Under the pieces are notes generated by a model. The model was not told the origin of the DNA. It saw only the letters and a program-made list of their open reading frames with translations, and did not search any database. Made by a program: the position numbers and the translations under genes. From Burkholderiales bacterium (lineage in GTDB: Bacteria > Pseudomonadota > Gammaproteobacteria > Burkholderiales > SG8-39): 5,380 nt of DNA. The stretch is from the NCBI GenBank assembly GCA_020846575.1, contig JADLDQ010000103.1, positions 1 through 5,380 of the forward strand, given 5' to 3'. Numbering within the stretch: the stretch's first letter is position 1; each line of letters starts with the position of its first letter. Below, one piece after another: positions 1 through 4,706 of this stretch.

Positions 1-281
1 CGCTGCCGGAGGTACCGACGATCGCCGAGGCCGGCGTGCCCGACGCCACCGGCCAGTCCTGGAACGCCATGCTCGCGCGCGCGGGGACGCCGCCCGAGAT
101 CGCGCGCAAGGTCAACGCGGACGTGGCCGCCGCGCTGCGCAGCCCCGAGGTGGTCCAGCGCCTGGCCACGGTCGGCTTCAGCCCCATCGGCAGCAGCGCC
201 GATGAACTGGCCGCGGTGATGCGGAGCGATCTGGCGAAGTGGGGCAAGGTGATCCGCGACAACAACATCAAGCCGCAGTGA
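1..281 (+). CDS. TctC/Bug-family tripartite tricarboxylate transporter substrate-binding protein, C-terminal fragment
   Basis: This is the last 92 complete codons of a periplasmic solute receptor; the first whole codon is at base 3 and TGA is at 279-281. The 5' part lies outside the window. Seen in the sequence: it opens with LPEVPTIAEAGVPD, the hallmark 'P-x-V-P-T-x-x-E-A-G' stretch of Bug/TctC receptors. This is followed by a W-N-A-M-L-A-R-A-G-T-P-P-E-I motif, then a helix with RSPEVVQRLATVGFSPIGSS, and it ends with DLAKWGKVIRDNNIKPQ, the usual Bug C-terminus. Known of the family: these proteins (about 320 residues in full) capture carboxylates or other small organic acids in the periplasm, sometimes for a TctAB membrane pair, but are often orphan genes in Burkholderiales. 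The substrate cannot be read from this fragment. The gene is convergent with the SPFH gene, 85 nt away. Confidence 0.93.
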   Translation, partial: LPEVPTIAEAGVPDATGQSWNAMLARAGTPPEIARKVNADVAAALRSPEVVQRLATVGFSPIGSSADELAAVMRSDLAKWGKVIRDNNIKPQ

Positions 282-337
282 AGGTCGCGGCGGCGCTCAC
301 CCGCAACGGCGCGAGGCGCGCGCCCTCGAACCTCGAA

Positions 338-365
338 GCGGCCGAGGGGAGCGCAGCCCGGCCGC
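338..365. terminator. GC-rich hairpin in the convergent gap, possible bidirectional terminator
   Basis: GCGGCC at 338-343 and GGCCGC at 360-365 form a perfect 6-bp outer stem. GGG (347-349) can pair with CCC (357-359) inside it across a small bulge. The hairpin lies one base beyond the SPFH stop codon on the minus strand and 56 nt after the TctC stop on the plus strand. There is no T tract on either side, so it is not a classical intrinsic terminator. Smaller stems also exist nearby (308-313 with 319-324; 323-328 with 343-348), so some pairing is expected by chance in such GC-rich DNA. Confidence 0.25.
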
Positions 366-366
366 C

Positions 367-1368
367 TCAGCGCGTCGCCGCCGGCAGTGCGCCGGTGCGC
401 GCGCGGTCGAGCACCGTCATCGCGGTGGCGAGGATCGAGGACACGTCCGCGAGGTTGGAGGGCACGATGAGGGTGTTGCCCGTCTTCGCCAGGCCGGCGA
501 AGGCGTCGATGGAGGCCTCGGCGATCTTCAGGTTCGCCGCCTGCTGGCCGCCTTCCTTGGCGAGCGAACCGGCCACCGCCTCGACCGCCGCCGCGGTCGC
601 CTCGGCGATCACCCGGATCGCGGTCGCCTCGCCCTGCGCGCGGTTGATGGCGGCGGTCTTCTCGCCTTCGGACTTGAGGATGTCCGACTGCTTCTTGCCC
701 TCGGCGATGTTGATGTCCTGCTGGCGCTCGCCCTCGGACTTGGCGATCACCGCGCGCTTCTCGCGCTCCGCGGTGATCTGCTGCTGCATCGCGCGCAGGA
801 TCGACTCGGGCGGGGTGATGCTCTTGATCTCGTAGCGCAGCACCTTGATGCCCCAGGAGCGCCCGGCCTCGTCCAGCACCGAGACCACCTGCCGGTTCAT
901 CTCCTCGCGGCTCTCGAAGGACTTGTCCAGCTCCATCTTGCCGATCTCGCTCCGCAGCGTCGTCTGCGCGAGCTGGGTGATCGCCTGCACGTAGTTTTCC
1001 GAGCCGTAGGAAGCCAGGCGCGGGTCGGTGACCTGGAAGTAGATGATGCCGTCCACCCCGAGCTGGGTGTTGTCCTTGGTGATGCAGATCTGCTCGGGAA
1101 TGTCCAGTGGCACCTCCTTCAGCGAATGGCGGTAGGCGACGCGATCGATGAACGGGATGATGACGTTCAGGCCCGGCTGCAGGATCTCGTGAAACTTGCC
1201 CAGGCGTTCCACCACCCAGGCGTTCTGCTGCGGCACCACGCGCACGCCCTCGATCACGAACACGATCGCCAGCGCGATGACGAGGAAGGGGATCGAGAAG
1301 GCGCGCGTCTGCTCGAAACTCCAGATGATGGCCGACAGTATCAGGACACCGATGACGCGAGCGAACAT
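367..1368 (-). CDS. SPFH/Band 7 membrane protein, paraslipin (QmcA/stomatin-like) type
   Basis: A 333-residue inner-membrane protein of the SPFH (stomatin/prohibitin/flotillin/HflKC) superfamily. The ATG at 1368 is chosen because AAGGAGG lies at 1379-1373, 4 nt upstream; the frame stays open further upstream but those residues do not look like protein. Two hydrophobic stretches (about 4-18 and 23-41) precede the Band 7 domain. That domain begins EGVRVVPQQNAWVVERLGKF (40-59) and continues through GLNVIIPFIDRV and LDIPEQICITKDN to the ITPPESILRAMQQQ region (184-197). Residues about 195-265 are an Ala/Glu/Lys/Gln-rich coiled coil with repeated 'SEGE/AEGK' segments. The tail has IDAFAGLAKTGNTLIVPSNL (287-306), typical of paraslipins. 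Family knowledge: these proteins form large ring or cage oligomers in membranes and usually pair with NfeD proteins; QmcA-type members are about 300 residues. The upstream neighbour is NfeD-like, 49 nt away on the same strand, supporting an operon. The exact cellular role is not established by the sequence. Confidence 0.95.
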   Translation of the reverse strand: MFARVIGVLILSAIIWSFEQTRAFSIPFLVIALAIVFVIEGVRVVPQQNAWVVERLGKFHEILQPGLNVIIPFIDRVAYRHSLKEVPLDIPEQICITKDNTQLGVDGIIYFQVTDPRLASYGSENYVQAITQLAQTTLRSEIGKMELDKSFESREEMNRQVVSVLDEAGRSWGIKVLRYEIKSITPPESILRAMQQQITAEREKRAVIAKSEGERQQDINIAEGKKQSDILKSEGEKTAAINRAQGEATAIRVIAEATAAAVEAVAGSLAKEGGQQAANLKIAEASIDAFAGLAKTGNTLIVPSNLADVSSILATAMTVLDRARTGALPAATR

Positions 1369-1372
1369 GGAC

Positions 1373-1379
1373 CCTCCTT
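1373..1379 (-). promoter_or_regulatory. Ribosome binding site of the SPFH gene
   Basis: Read on the minus strand this is AAGGAGG, a near-perfect anti-Shine-Dalgarno match, ending 4 nt before the ATG at 1368. It decides the start against the longer open frame, which reaches 1458 and overlaps the end of the NfeD gene. Confidence 0.8.
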
Positions 1380-1417
1380 GCGGGAGCCTGGGCAGGACGA
1401 CTGCGTCCGCGAGGCCC

Positions 1418-1843
1418 TCAGGCCGGGCGGGTCTTGGAGACCTTGAGCGTGTTGCCATCGACCGACACGATGTAGAAGACTTCCCCCGGCGCGGCCTCCG
1501 CCGCTCCCTCGACGATCGCGTCCCACTGGGTGTTGCGGTACTGCACCCGCGCGCGCCGTTCCTCGCGGCTCACCCAGGACTCGAACGCCGCGGGCTGGCC
1601 GAAATCCAGCGGCGGCATCGAATCGCCCTGGACGCCGGCGCGCCAGTGGTGGACCCAGACGGCGCCGGCGATCGCCACCACCGCGCTCGCGACCGCCTGC
1701 AGCCAGAACTCGGCGCCGGTCCAGGCCACCGCGCCCCCGGCGAACGCCGCCACGCCGAGCACCACCAGGTAGAAGGTCCCGGTGGTGAGCTCCGCGATCA
1801 CCAGCAGGAACCCGGCGATGAACCAGTAGACGTGCGGCTCCAC
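1418..1843 (-). CDS. nfeD: NfeD-like short membrane protein (NfeD1b type) with OB-fold tail
   Basis: A 141-residue protein with three hydrophobic helices (about 6-24, 25-43 and 46-66) followed by a soluble domain (about 78-138) with the NfeD-type OB-fold pattern. The N-terminus EPHVYWFIAGFLLVIAELTTGTF matches the family's usual 'W-x-x-x-G-x-x-L-x-x-x-E-L' opening. The tail contains a GEVFYIVSVDGNTLKV stretch typical of the last strands. The GTG at 1843 is preferred because a GGGGGA box lies about 4-8 nt upstream and the protein then starts as family members do. A TTG at 1861 would add six residues. Family knowledge: short NfeD proteins without the ClpP-like protease domain sit next to slipin/SPFH genes and are thought to help assemble or regulate them; the soluble OB fold is the likely contact. 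Here it is the first gene of a two-gene unit with the SPFH gene. The order, GC-rich leader and start codon suggest modest expression, which is inference. Confidence 0.9.
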   Translation of the reverse strand: MEPHVYWFIAGFLLVIAELTTGTFYLVVLGVAAFAGGAVAWTGAEFWLQAVASAVVAIAGAVWVHHWRAGVQGDSMPPLDFGQPAAFESWVSREERRARVQYRNTQWDAIVEGAAEAAPGEVFYIVSVDGNTLKVSKTRPA

Positions 1844-1861
1844 GCGTTCCCCCGAGTCCAA

Positions 1862-1894
1862 GCCCGCCGCCGCGCTCGGCTCGCCGCGGCGGGC
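1862..1894 (-). promoter_or_regulatory. Perfect 9-bp inverted repeat in the presumed nfeD leader
   Basis: GCCCGCCGC (1862-1870) and GCGGCGGGC (1886-1894) are exact reverse complements separated by 15 nt. On the minus strand the hairpin would end 18 nt before the preferred GTG start at 1843, just upstream of the G-rich ribosome binding site. If transcription begins near 1894, as the weak promoter candidate upstream would predict, the hairpin would form the very 5' end of the mRNA. It may be a stability or translation-modulating element, or a protein-binding palindrome. The arms are seen directly; the function is inferred. Confidence 0.4.
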
Positions 1895-1900
1895 AGCGCA

Positions 1901-1929
1901 ACATTAGCCGGTCGCAACTGCGGCGGCAA
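1901..1929 (-). promoter_or_regulatory. Weak sigma-70-like promoter candidate for the nfeD-SPFH unit
   Basis: On the minus strand TTGCCG (1929-1924) is separated by 17 nt from TAATGT (1906-1901). The -35 box matches 4 of 6 consensus bases and the -10 only 3 of 6, though it keeps the second-position A and final T. It is one of few AT-containing spots in this GC-rich gap and has ideal spacing and position, about 60 nt before the nfeD start. It could easily be chance. Confidence 0.28.
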
Positions 1930-1930
1930 G

Positions 1931-2098
1931 CCGCGACTCCCGCGCGACGCGAAACCGCGACTCCCGCGCGACGCGAAACCGCGACTCCCGCGCGACGCGA
2001 AACCGCGGCTCCCGCGCAACGCGAAACCGCGACTCCCGCGCGGCGCGAAACCGCGGCTCCCGCGCGGCGCGAAACCGCGGGTTTGGCGCGGCGCGAAT
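1931..2098. repeat. Tandem array of seven 24-bp GC-rich repeats between divergent genes
   Basis: Units start at 1931, 1955, 1979, 2003, 2027, 2051 and 2075. Each begins CCGCG(A/G)CTCC and ends GCGCGAAA or ACGCGAAA. The first three are identical. Units 4, 5 and 6 differ from them only by A/G changes (positions 6, 16 and 17 of the unit). Unit 7 is degenerate: its middle reads GGTTTGG and it ends AAT. The period is a multiple of three, so the array leaves reading frames open on both strands and creates long false ORFs made of octapeptide repeats such as KPRLPRDA; none has a plausible start, ribosome binding site or continuation. In units 4 and 6 the G variant gives a perfect CGCGG-CTC-CCGCG mini-hairpin, while the A variant leaves an A-C mismatch. 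The array fills the gap between the nfeD unit and the MFS gene, and its last unit contains the candidate -35 of the MFS promoter. Function unknown. Confidence 0.95.
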
Positions 2099-2112
2099 CG
2101 AGCGGCGATAAT
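2083..2112 (+). promoter_or_regulatory. Sigma-70-like promoter candidate for the MFS gene
   Basis: TTGGCG (2083-2088; 4 of 6) and GATAAT (2107-2112; 5 of 6) are separated by 18 nt. The -10 box is the best match in the divergent gap. The -35 lies in the last, degenerate unit of the tandem array; the changes in that unit (TTT replacing CTCC bases) are what create it. Transcription would then start near 2119, which places the GTG at 2115 upstream of the transcript and favours a later start codon. Confidence 0.45.
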
Positions 2113-2171
2113 CTGTGCGGCCTCCCGTGCCGTGCACTCCGCAACGCGGCGCGGACGCTTCGCTCGCGCGC

Positions 2172-3329
2172 GTGTTCAGCCCCTTCTATACCAGCGCCTT
2201 CGCCTGGAACTTCACGCACGGCATGATCCACGTGCTGCTGCCGCTGTACGCGATCGAGCTGGGCATGTCGGGCGTGGGGCTGGGGAGCCTGGTGGCGCTG
2301 CCGGTCGTGCTGCAGCTCGCCTTCAACCTTGTCGGCGGCGCCTGGGTGGACCGGCTGGGCCCTCGGAACGTGCTGTACCTGTCGTGCCTGGCCGCGATCG
2401 CCGCTTGCGCCGCCTACACGGCCTCGGCGGGCTACGCCGGGCTGATGCTGGGGCAGTGCCTGTTCGTGATTTCGCGCGCCTCGTTCTGGCCGGCCAACTG
2501 GTCGCTGGGCAGCCAGCTTCCCGGGGACCGCAGCCGCAACATGGGCATGCTCAACTCCACCACCAACGCCGGACAGATCACCGGCACCGTCGCCGGCGGA
2601 AGTCTCGCACTGCTGGCGGGCTTCGCCGGAAGCTTCCTGATCGCGGCCGGCTCCTGCCTGGTGTCGATGGGGCTCACCGCGCTCATCCGCCACCGGCACG
2701 CGCGCGCCTCGGGGCCGGCGCGCGGCATGCTCGGCATCTACCGCCGGCTCGCGGCGATGCGCCCGCTCTACTTCGCCATGGCCTGCGCGTTCCTGTCGGT
2801 GCTGCCGCTCACCGTCTCGGGCGCCTTTCACCCGATGCTGCTGGTGAGCGAGGGTTACACCTCGGAGCAGATCGGCCTGCTGCTGCCGCTGCGCTCGATC
2901 GGCGCCATCGTCGCGGGCATCGCCCTCGCGCGCTGGGTGCGCTCCGCGGCGGACCGGCGCGTGCCGTTCTGGTGCTGCGCGAGCATCGCGCTCTCGCTGG
3001 GGGCCTCGCCGCTGATCGCGGATGCCTGGTGGCTGGGCGCGTGCCTTTTCGTCATGGGGCTCGGCTCGGGCCTCATCTCGGTGTACTTCCAGATGCTGAT
3101 CAGCGGCGTGTCCTCGGTCGAGCAGCGCGGATCGGCGATGTCCTACGGCGGCATCGGATGGAACCTGTCGAACATGACCACACCGCTCGTGGTGGGTGCG
3201 CTTGCCGACGGGCTCGGCATCCACGCCGCCTTCGTCCTGCTCGGCGCGCTGCTGCTCGCCTACGCGGTCATGCTGCTCCCGCTTCACCGCTGGGCGTTTC
3301 CCGCGGGTGGGCGCGGGGAAACGCGGTAA
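2172..3329 (+). CDS. Major facilitator superfamily transporter, drug:H+ antiporter-like
   Basis: A 385-residue polytopic inner-membrane protein with about 12 hydrophobic helices in two six-helix halves, split by a basic loop (about 173-200, RHRHARASGPARG). Motif A, GAWVDRLGPR, is at 56-65 between TM2 and TM3. A TM4 arginine sits in VISRASFWPA (about 99-108). A motif-C-like GQITGTVAGG is at 134-143 in TM5, with Thr in place of the usual Pro. These fit a DHA1-like proton-coupled exporter, but the substrate cannot be told. The start is uncertain: GTG codons at 2115, 2127 and 2172 are all in frame and none has a clear ribosome binding site. 2172 is preferred because it begins just before TM1 and lies downstream of the predicted transcription start; 2115 would give 404 residues. 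It is divergent from the nfeD unit and 35 nt upstream of a small membrane protein gene. It could equally be an uptake carrier. Confidence 0.9.
   Translation: MFSPFYTSAFAWNFTHGMIHVLLPLYAIELGMSGVGLGSLVALPVVLQLAFNLVGGAWVDRLGPRNVLYLSCLAAIAACAAYTASAGYAGLMLGQCLFVISRASFWPANWSLGSQLPGDRSRNMGMLNSTTNAGQITGTVAGGSLALLAGFAGSFLIAAGSCLVSMGLTALIRHRHARASGPARGMLGIYRRLAAMRPLYFAMACAFLSVLPLTVSGAFHPMLLVSEGYTSEQIGLLLPLRSIGAIVAGIALARWVRSAADRRVPFWCCASIALSLGASPLIADAWWLGACLFVMGLGSGLISVYFQMLISGVSSVEQRGSAMSYGGIGWNLSNMTTPLVVGALADGLGIHAAFVLLGALLLAYAVMLLPLHRWAFPAGGRGETR
3294..3324 (+). other. 9-bp perfect inverted repeat at the 3' end of the MFS gene
   Basis: GCGTTTCCC (3294-3302) and GGGAAACGC (3316-3324) are exact reverse complements with a 13-nt spacer; three further GC pairs can form inside after a one-base bulge. 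The structure lies wholly within the last codons, two bases before the TAA at 3327. It contains an A/T run in its arms, unusual in this DNA. No T tract follows, so it is more likely an mRNA-stabilising or processing stem, or a partial attenuator between the MFS gene and the next gene, than a full terminator. The arms are seen; the role is inferred. Confidence 0.4.
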
Positions 3330-3364
3330 CATGGCGCGGGCCAACCGCCGGGGGGAGACTGTCC

Positions 3365-3547
3365 GTGCTCATGTGGGGAAGCATCACCTTCGCGGCGGGT
3401 ATCGTCCTCATCGCAATCGAGATCTGGCAGGCATCGAAAAAGAAAGGGGGCGTCACGCCCACCGACAAGCGTCGCATCTGGGGCATCTTCCAGGTGACTT
3501 GCGTGCTGACACTGGTCGTCGCCGGACTGATCTGGATGGCGGACTGA
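3365..3547 (+). CDS. Small two-TM membrane protein of unknown function
   Basis: A 60-residue protein that I do not recognise. The GTG at 3365 is chosen because GGGGGGAG (3350-3357) ends 7 nt before it; an ATG two codons later (3371) would give 58 residues but lies 13 nt from that site. Two hydrophobic segments (about 4-21 and 38-57) are joined by a strongly basic loop containing ASKKKGG and TDKRR. By the positive-inside rule this loop should be cytoplasmic, with both ends in the periplasm, making a simple helical hairpin. There is one Cys (45) in TM2, and it ends WMAD. It lies 35 nt after the MFS gene and 31 nt before the LLM oxidoreductase on the same strand, so it is probably co-transcribed; it might be an accessory subunit of the transporter or simply an independent small inner-membrane protein. 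Codon use matches its neighbours, and the ribosome binding site and TM pattern make a real gene likely. Confidence 0.72.
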   Translation: MLMWGSITFAAGIVLIAIEIWQASKKKGGVTPTDKRRIWGIFQVTCVLTLVVAGLIWMAD

Positions 3548-3578
3548 AGACGCGCCGCGTGCGGCGGGGCGGGCCGTC

Positions 3579-4616
3579 ATGAAGGTCGGGATACTCGATC
3601 AGTCTCCCATCGTTTCGGGGCACTCCGCGGCCGACGCGCTGCGGGAAACGATCGCGCTGGCGAAGCTCGCCGACGAGCTCGGCTATCACCGCTACTGGCT
3701 CGCGGAGCACCACGCCATCGCCGCGCTGGCCGACCCCTGCCCGGAAGTGCTCGCCGCGCGCGTCGCGGCCGAGACCCGCCGCATGCGCGTGGGCACCGGT
3801 GGCGTGCTCCTGCCGCACTACAGCGCGCTGAAGGTGGCCGAGGTATTCCGCATGCTGGAGGCGCTCTACCCGGGGCGCATCGACCTGGGCATCGGGCGCG
3901 CGCCGGGAGGCGAACTGCGCACCGCGCAGGCGCTCGCGCGCGGACCCGGCGGCGGGTTCCAGGCGGGCGCGGAGCGCTTTCCGGAGCAGGTCGCGGAGCT
4001 GGCCGGCTACCTCGAGCGCACGCTGCCGCCCGAGCATCCCTTCGCGCGGGTGCGGGTTCAGCCCGAGGGTCCGGGCGCCCCGGATATCTGGCTGCTCGGT
4101 TCCTCGGACTACTCCGGCGCGCTCGCGGCGCACCTGGGCCTGCGTTTCGCGTTCGCCCATTTCATCGGCGGCGAGGGCGCGCACCCGGTGATGCGCGACT
4201 ACCGCGCGCAGTTCCGGCCATCGGCGCGCGTGGCCGCGCCGCGATCGCTCCTGTGCGTGGCCGCAGTGTGCGCGGAAACCCGCGAGCGCGCCGAGCGGCT
4301 GGCCAAGAGCATGGACCTGCGTCGCGTTCACATGGCGCGCGGCGTGGAGGCGCCGATCCCCACGCTCGAGGAGGCCGACGCCCACCCCTGGTCCGAGGCC
4401 GAGCGCACCTACGCGCGCCAGCAGCGGGCGCGGCTCGTGCTGGGCGAACCCGGCGAGGTGCGCGAGCGGCTGCTCGCGCTCGCCGGGCAATCCCGGGCCG
4501 ACGAACTGATGGTGCTCACTATCACCGGCGACTATGCCAGCCGGCGCCGCTCCTACGAGCTGGTGGCGCAAGCGTTCGAGCTGGCGCGTGCCGACCCGCG
4601 TACCCGGGCGGCGTAG
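3579..4616 (+). CDS. LLM-class flavin-dependent oxidoreductase, MsnO8/YhbW type
   Basis: A 345-residue cytoplasmic enzyme with the bacterial luciferase-like (beta/alpha)8 barrel fold. It starts MKVGILDQSPI, the usual first strand of the MsnO8-type subfamily. Key segments are YHRYWLAEHH (36-45), whose His44 corresponds in motif position to the catalytic His of luciferase alpha; VGTGGVLLPHYSALKVAE (71-88); LYPGRIDLGIGRAPG (96-110), the classic family signature; WLLGSSDYSG (171-180) near the flavin phosphate region; LGLRFAFAHF (186-195); and LGEPGEVRERL (288-298) near the C-terminus. Length agrees with the family (about 330-345). These enzymes use reduced FMN or F420-like flavin and oxygen to oxidise an organic substrate; in proteobacteria the flavin is FMN and the physiological substrate of this branch is mostly unknown. 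ATG 3579 is preceded by only a G-rich stretch (about 3566-3573). The gene is 31 nt after the small membrane protein gene, so probably in the same transcript. Confidence 0.95.
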   Translation: MKVGILDQSPIVSGHSAADALRETIALAKLADELGYHRYWLAEHHAIAALADPCPEVLAARVAAETRRMRVGTGGVLLPHYSALKVAEVFRMLEALYPGRIDLGIGRAPGGELRTAQALARGPGGGFQAGAERFPEQVAELAGYLERTLPPEHPFARVRVQPEGPGAPDIWLLGSSDYSGALAAHLGLRFAFAHFIGGEGAHPVMRDYRAQFRPSARVAAPRSLLCVAAVCAETRERAERLAKSMDLRRVHMARGVEAPIPTLEEADAHPWSEAERTYARQQRARLVLGEPGEVRERLLALAGQSRADELMVLTITGDYASRRRSYELVAQAFELARADPRTRAA

Positions 4617-4654
4617 GGCCGCCTCGCCCCTGCCGGAGGAACTAAACCCCGCCG

Positions 4655-4696
4655 CACCGCTTGCCGATATAGCCGGAGAACCTGCGCAGAGCGGTG
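4655..4696 (+). other. 7-bp inverted repeat in the leader of the FimV-like gene
   Basis: CACCGCT (4655-4661) and AGCGGTG (4690-4696) are reverse complements 28 nt apart, ending 10 nt before the ATG at 4707. Between them lies the only AT-rich spot of this 90-nt gap (GATATAG, 4666-4672), which could be a weak -10 element, but no matching -35 is seen. The gap also holds a GGAGGA sequence at 4635-4640 that is not followed by a start codon, and an imperfect direct repeat GCCGGAG(G)AAC (4632 and 4672). No terminator for the LLM gene is visible. Confidence 0.22.
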
Positions 4697-4706
4697 GCCG
4701 GCGAGC

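Noticed and set aside
239..835. A 198-codon plus-strand frame after the TctC gene
   Set aside because: It is antisense to the SPFH coding region, begins inside the TctC gene and has shadow-type composition.
1369..1458. Extended N-terminus of the SPFH protein up to 1458
   Set aside because: The extra 30 residues are Arg/Pro-rich and overlap the end of the NfeD gene, whereas the ATG at 1368 has an excellent ribosome binding site.
1931..2098. CRISPR array
   Set aside because: The units are directly adjacent with no unique spacers, and there are no cas genes in the window.
1798..2137. Repeat proteins on the minus strand with SRGSRGFA or FRAAREPR octapeptides
   Set aside because: These come solely from translating the 24-bp DNA repeat. 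There is no ribosome binding site, the frames overlap nfeD or the MFS promoter, and all frames of the array give similar artefacts.
1341..3344. A 667-codon open frame on the minus strand opposite the MFS gene
   Set aside because: Its composition (Arg/Ala/Gln/His-rich, no domain) is that of an antisense shadow of a GC-rich gene, and it overlaps NfeD in another frame.
1196..3547. A 783-codon open frame on the plus strand running through the nfeD, repeat and MFS regions
   Set aside because: It is Arg/Ala/His/Gly-rich, antisense to NfeD and out of frame with the clearly real MFS protein. It stays open because of the high GC content and the 24-bp repeat. Only its last 60 codons are a real gene, with their own start at 3365.
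3453..4571. A 372-codon minus-strand frame opposite the LLM gene
   Set aside because: It is the antisense shadow of a well-recognised enzyme and has no recognisable motif, signal or plausible start site.
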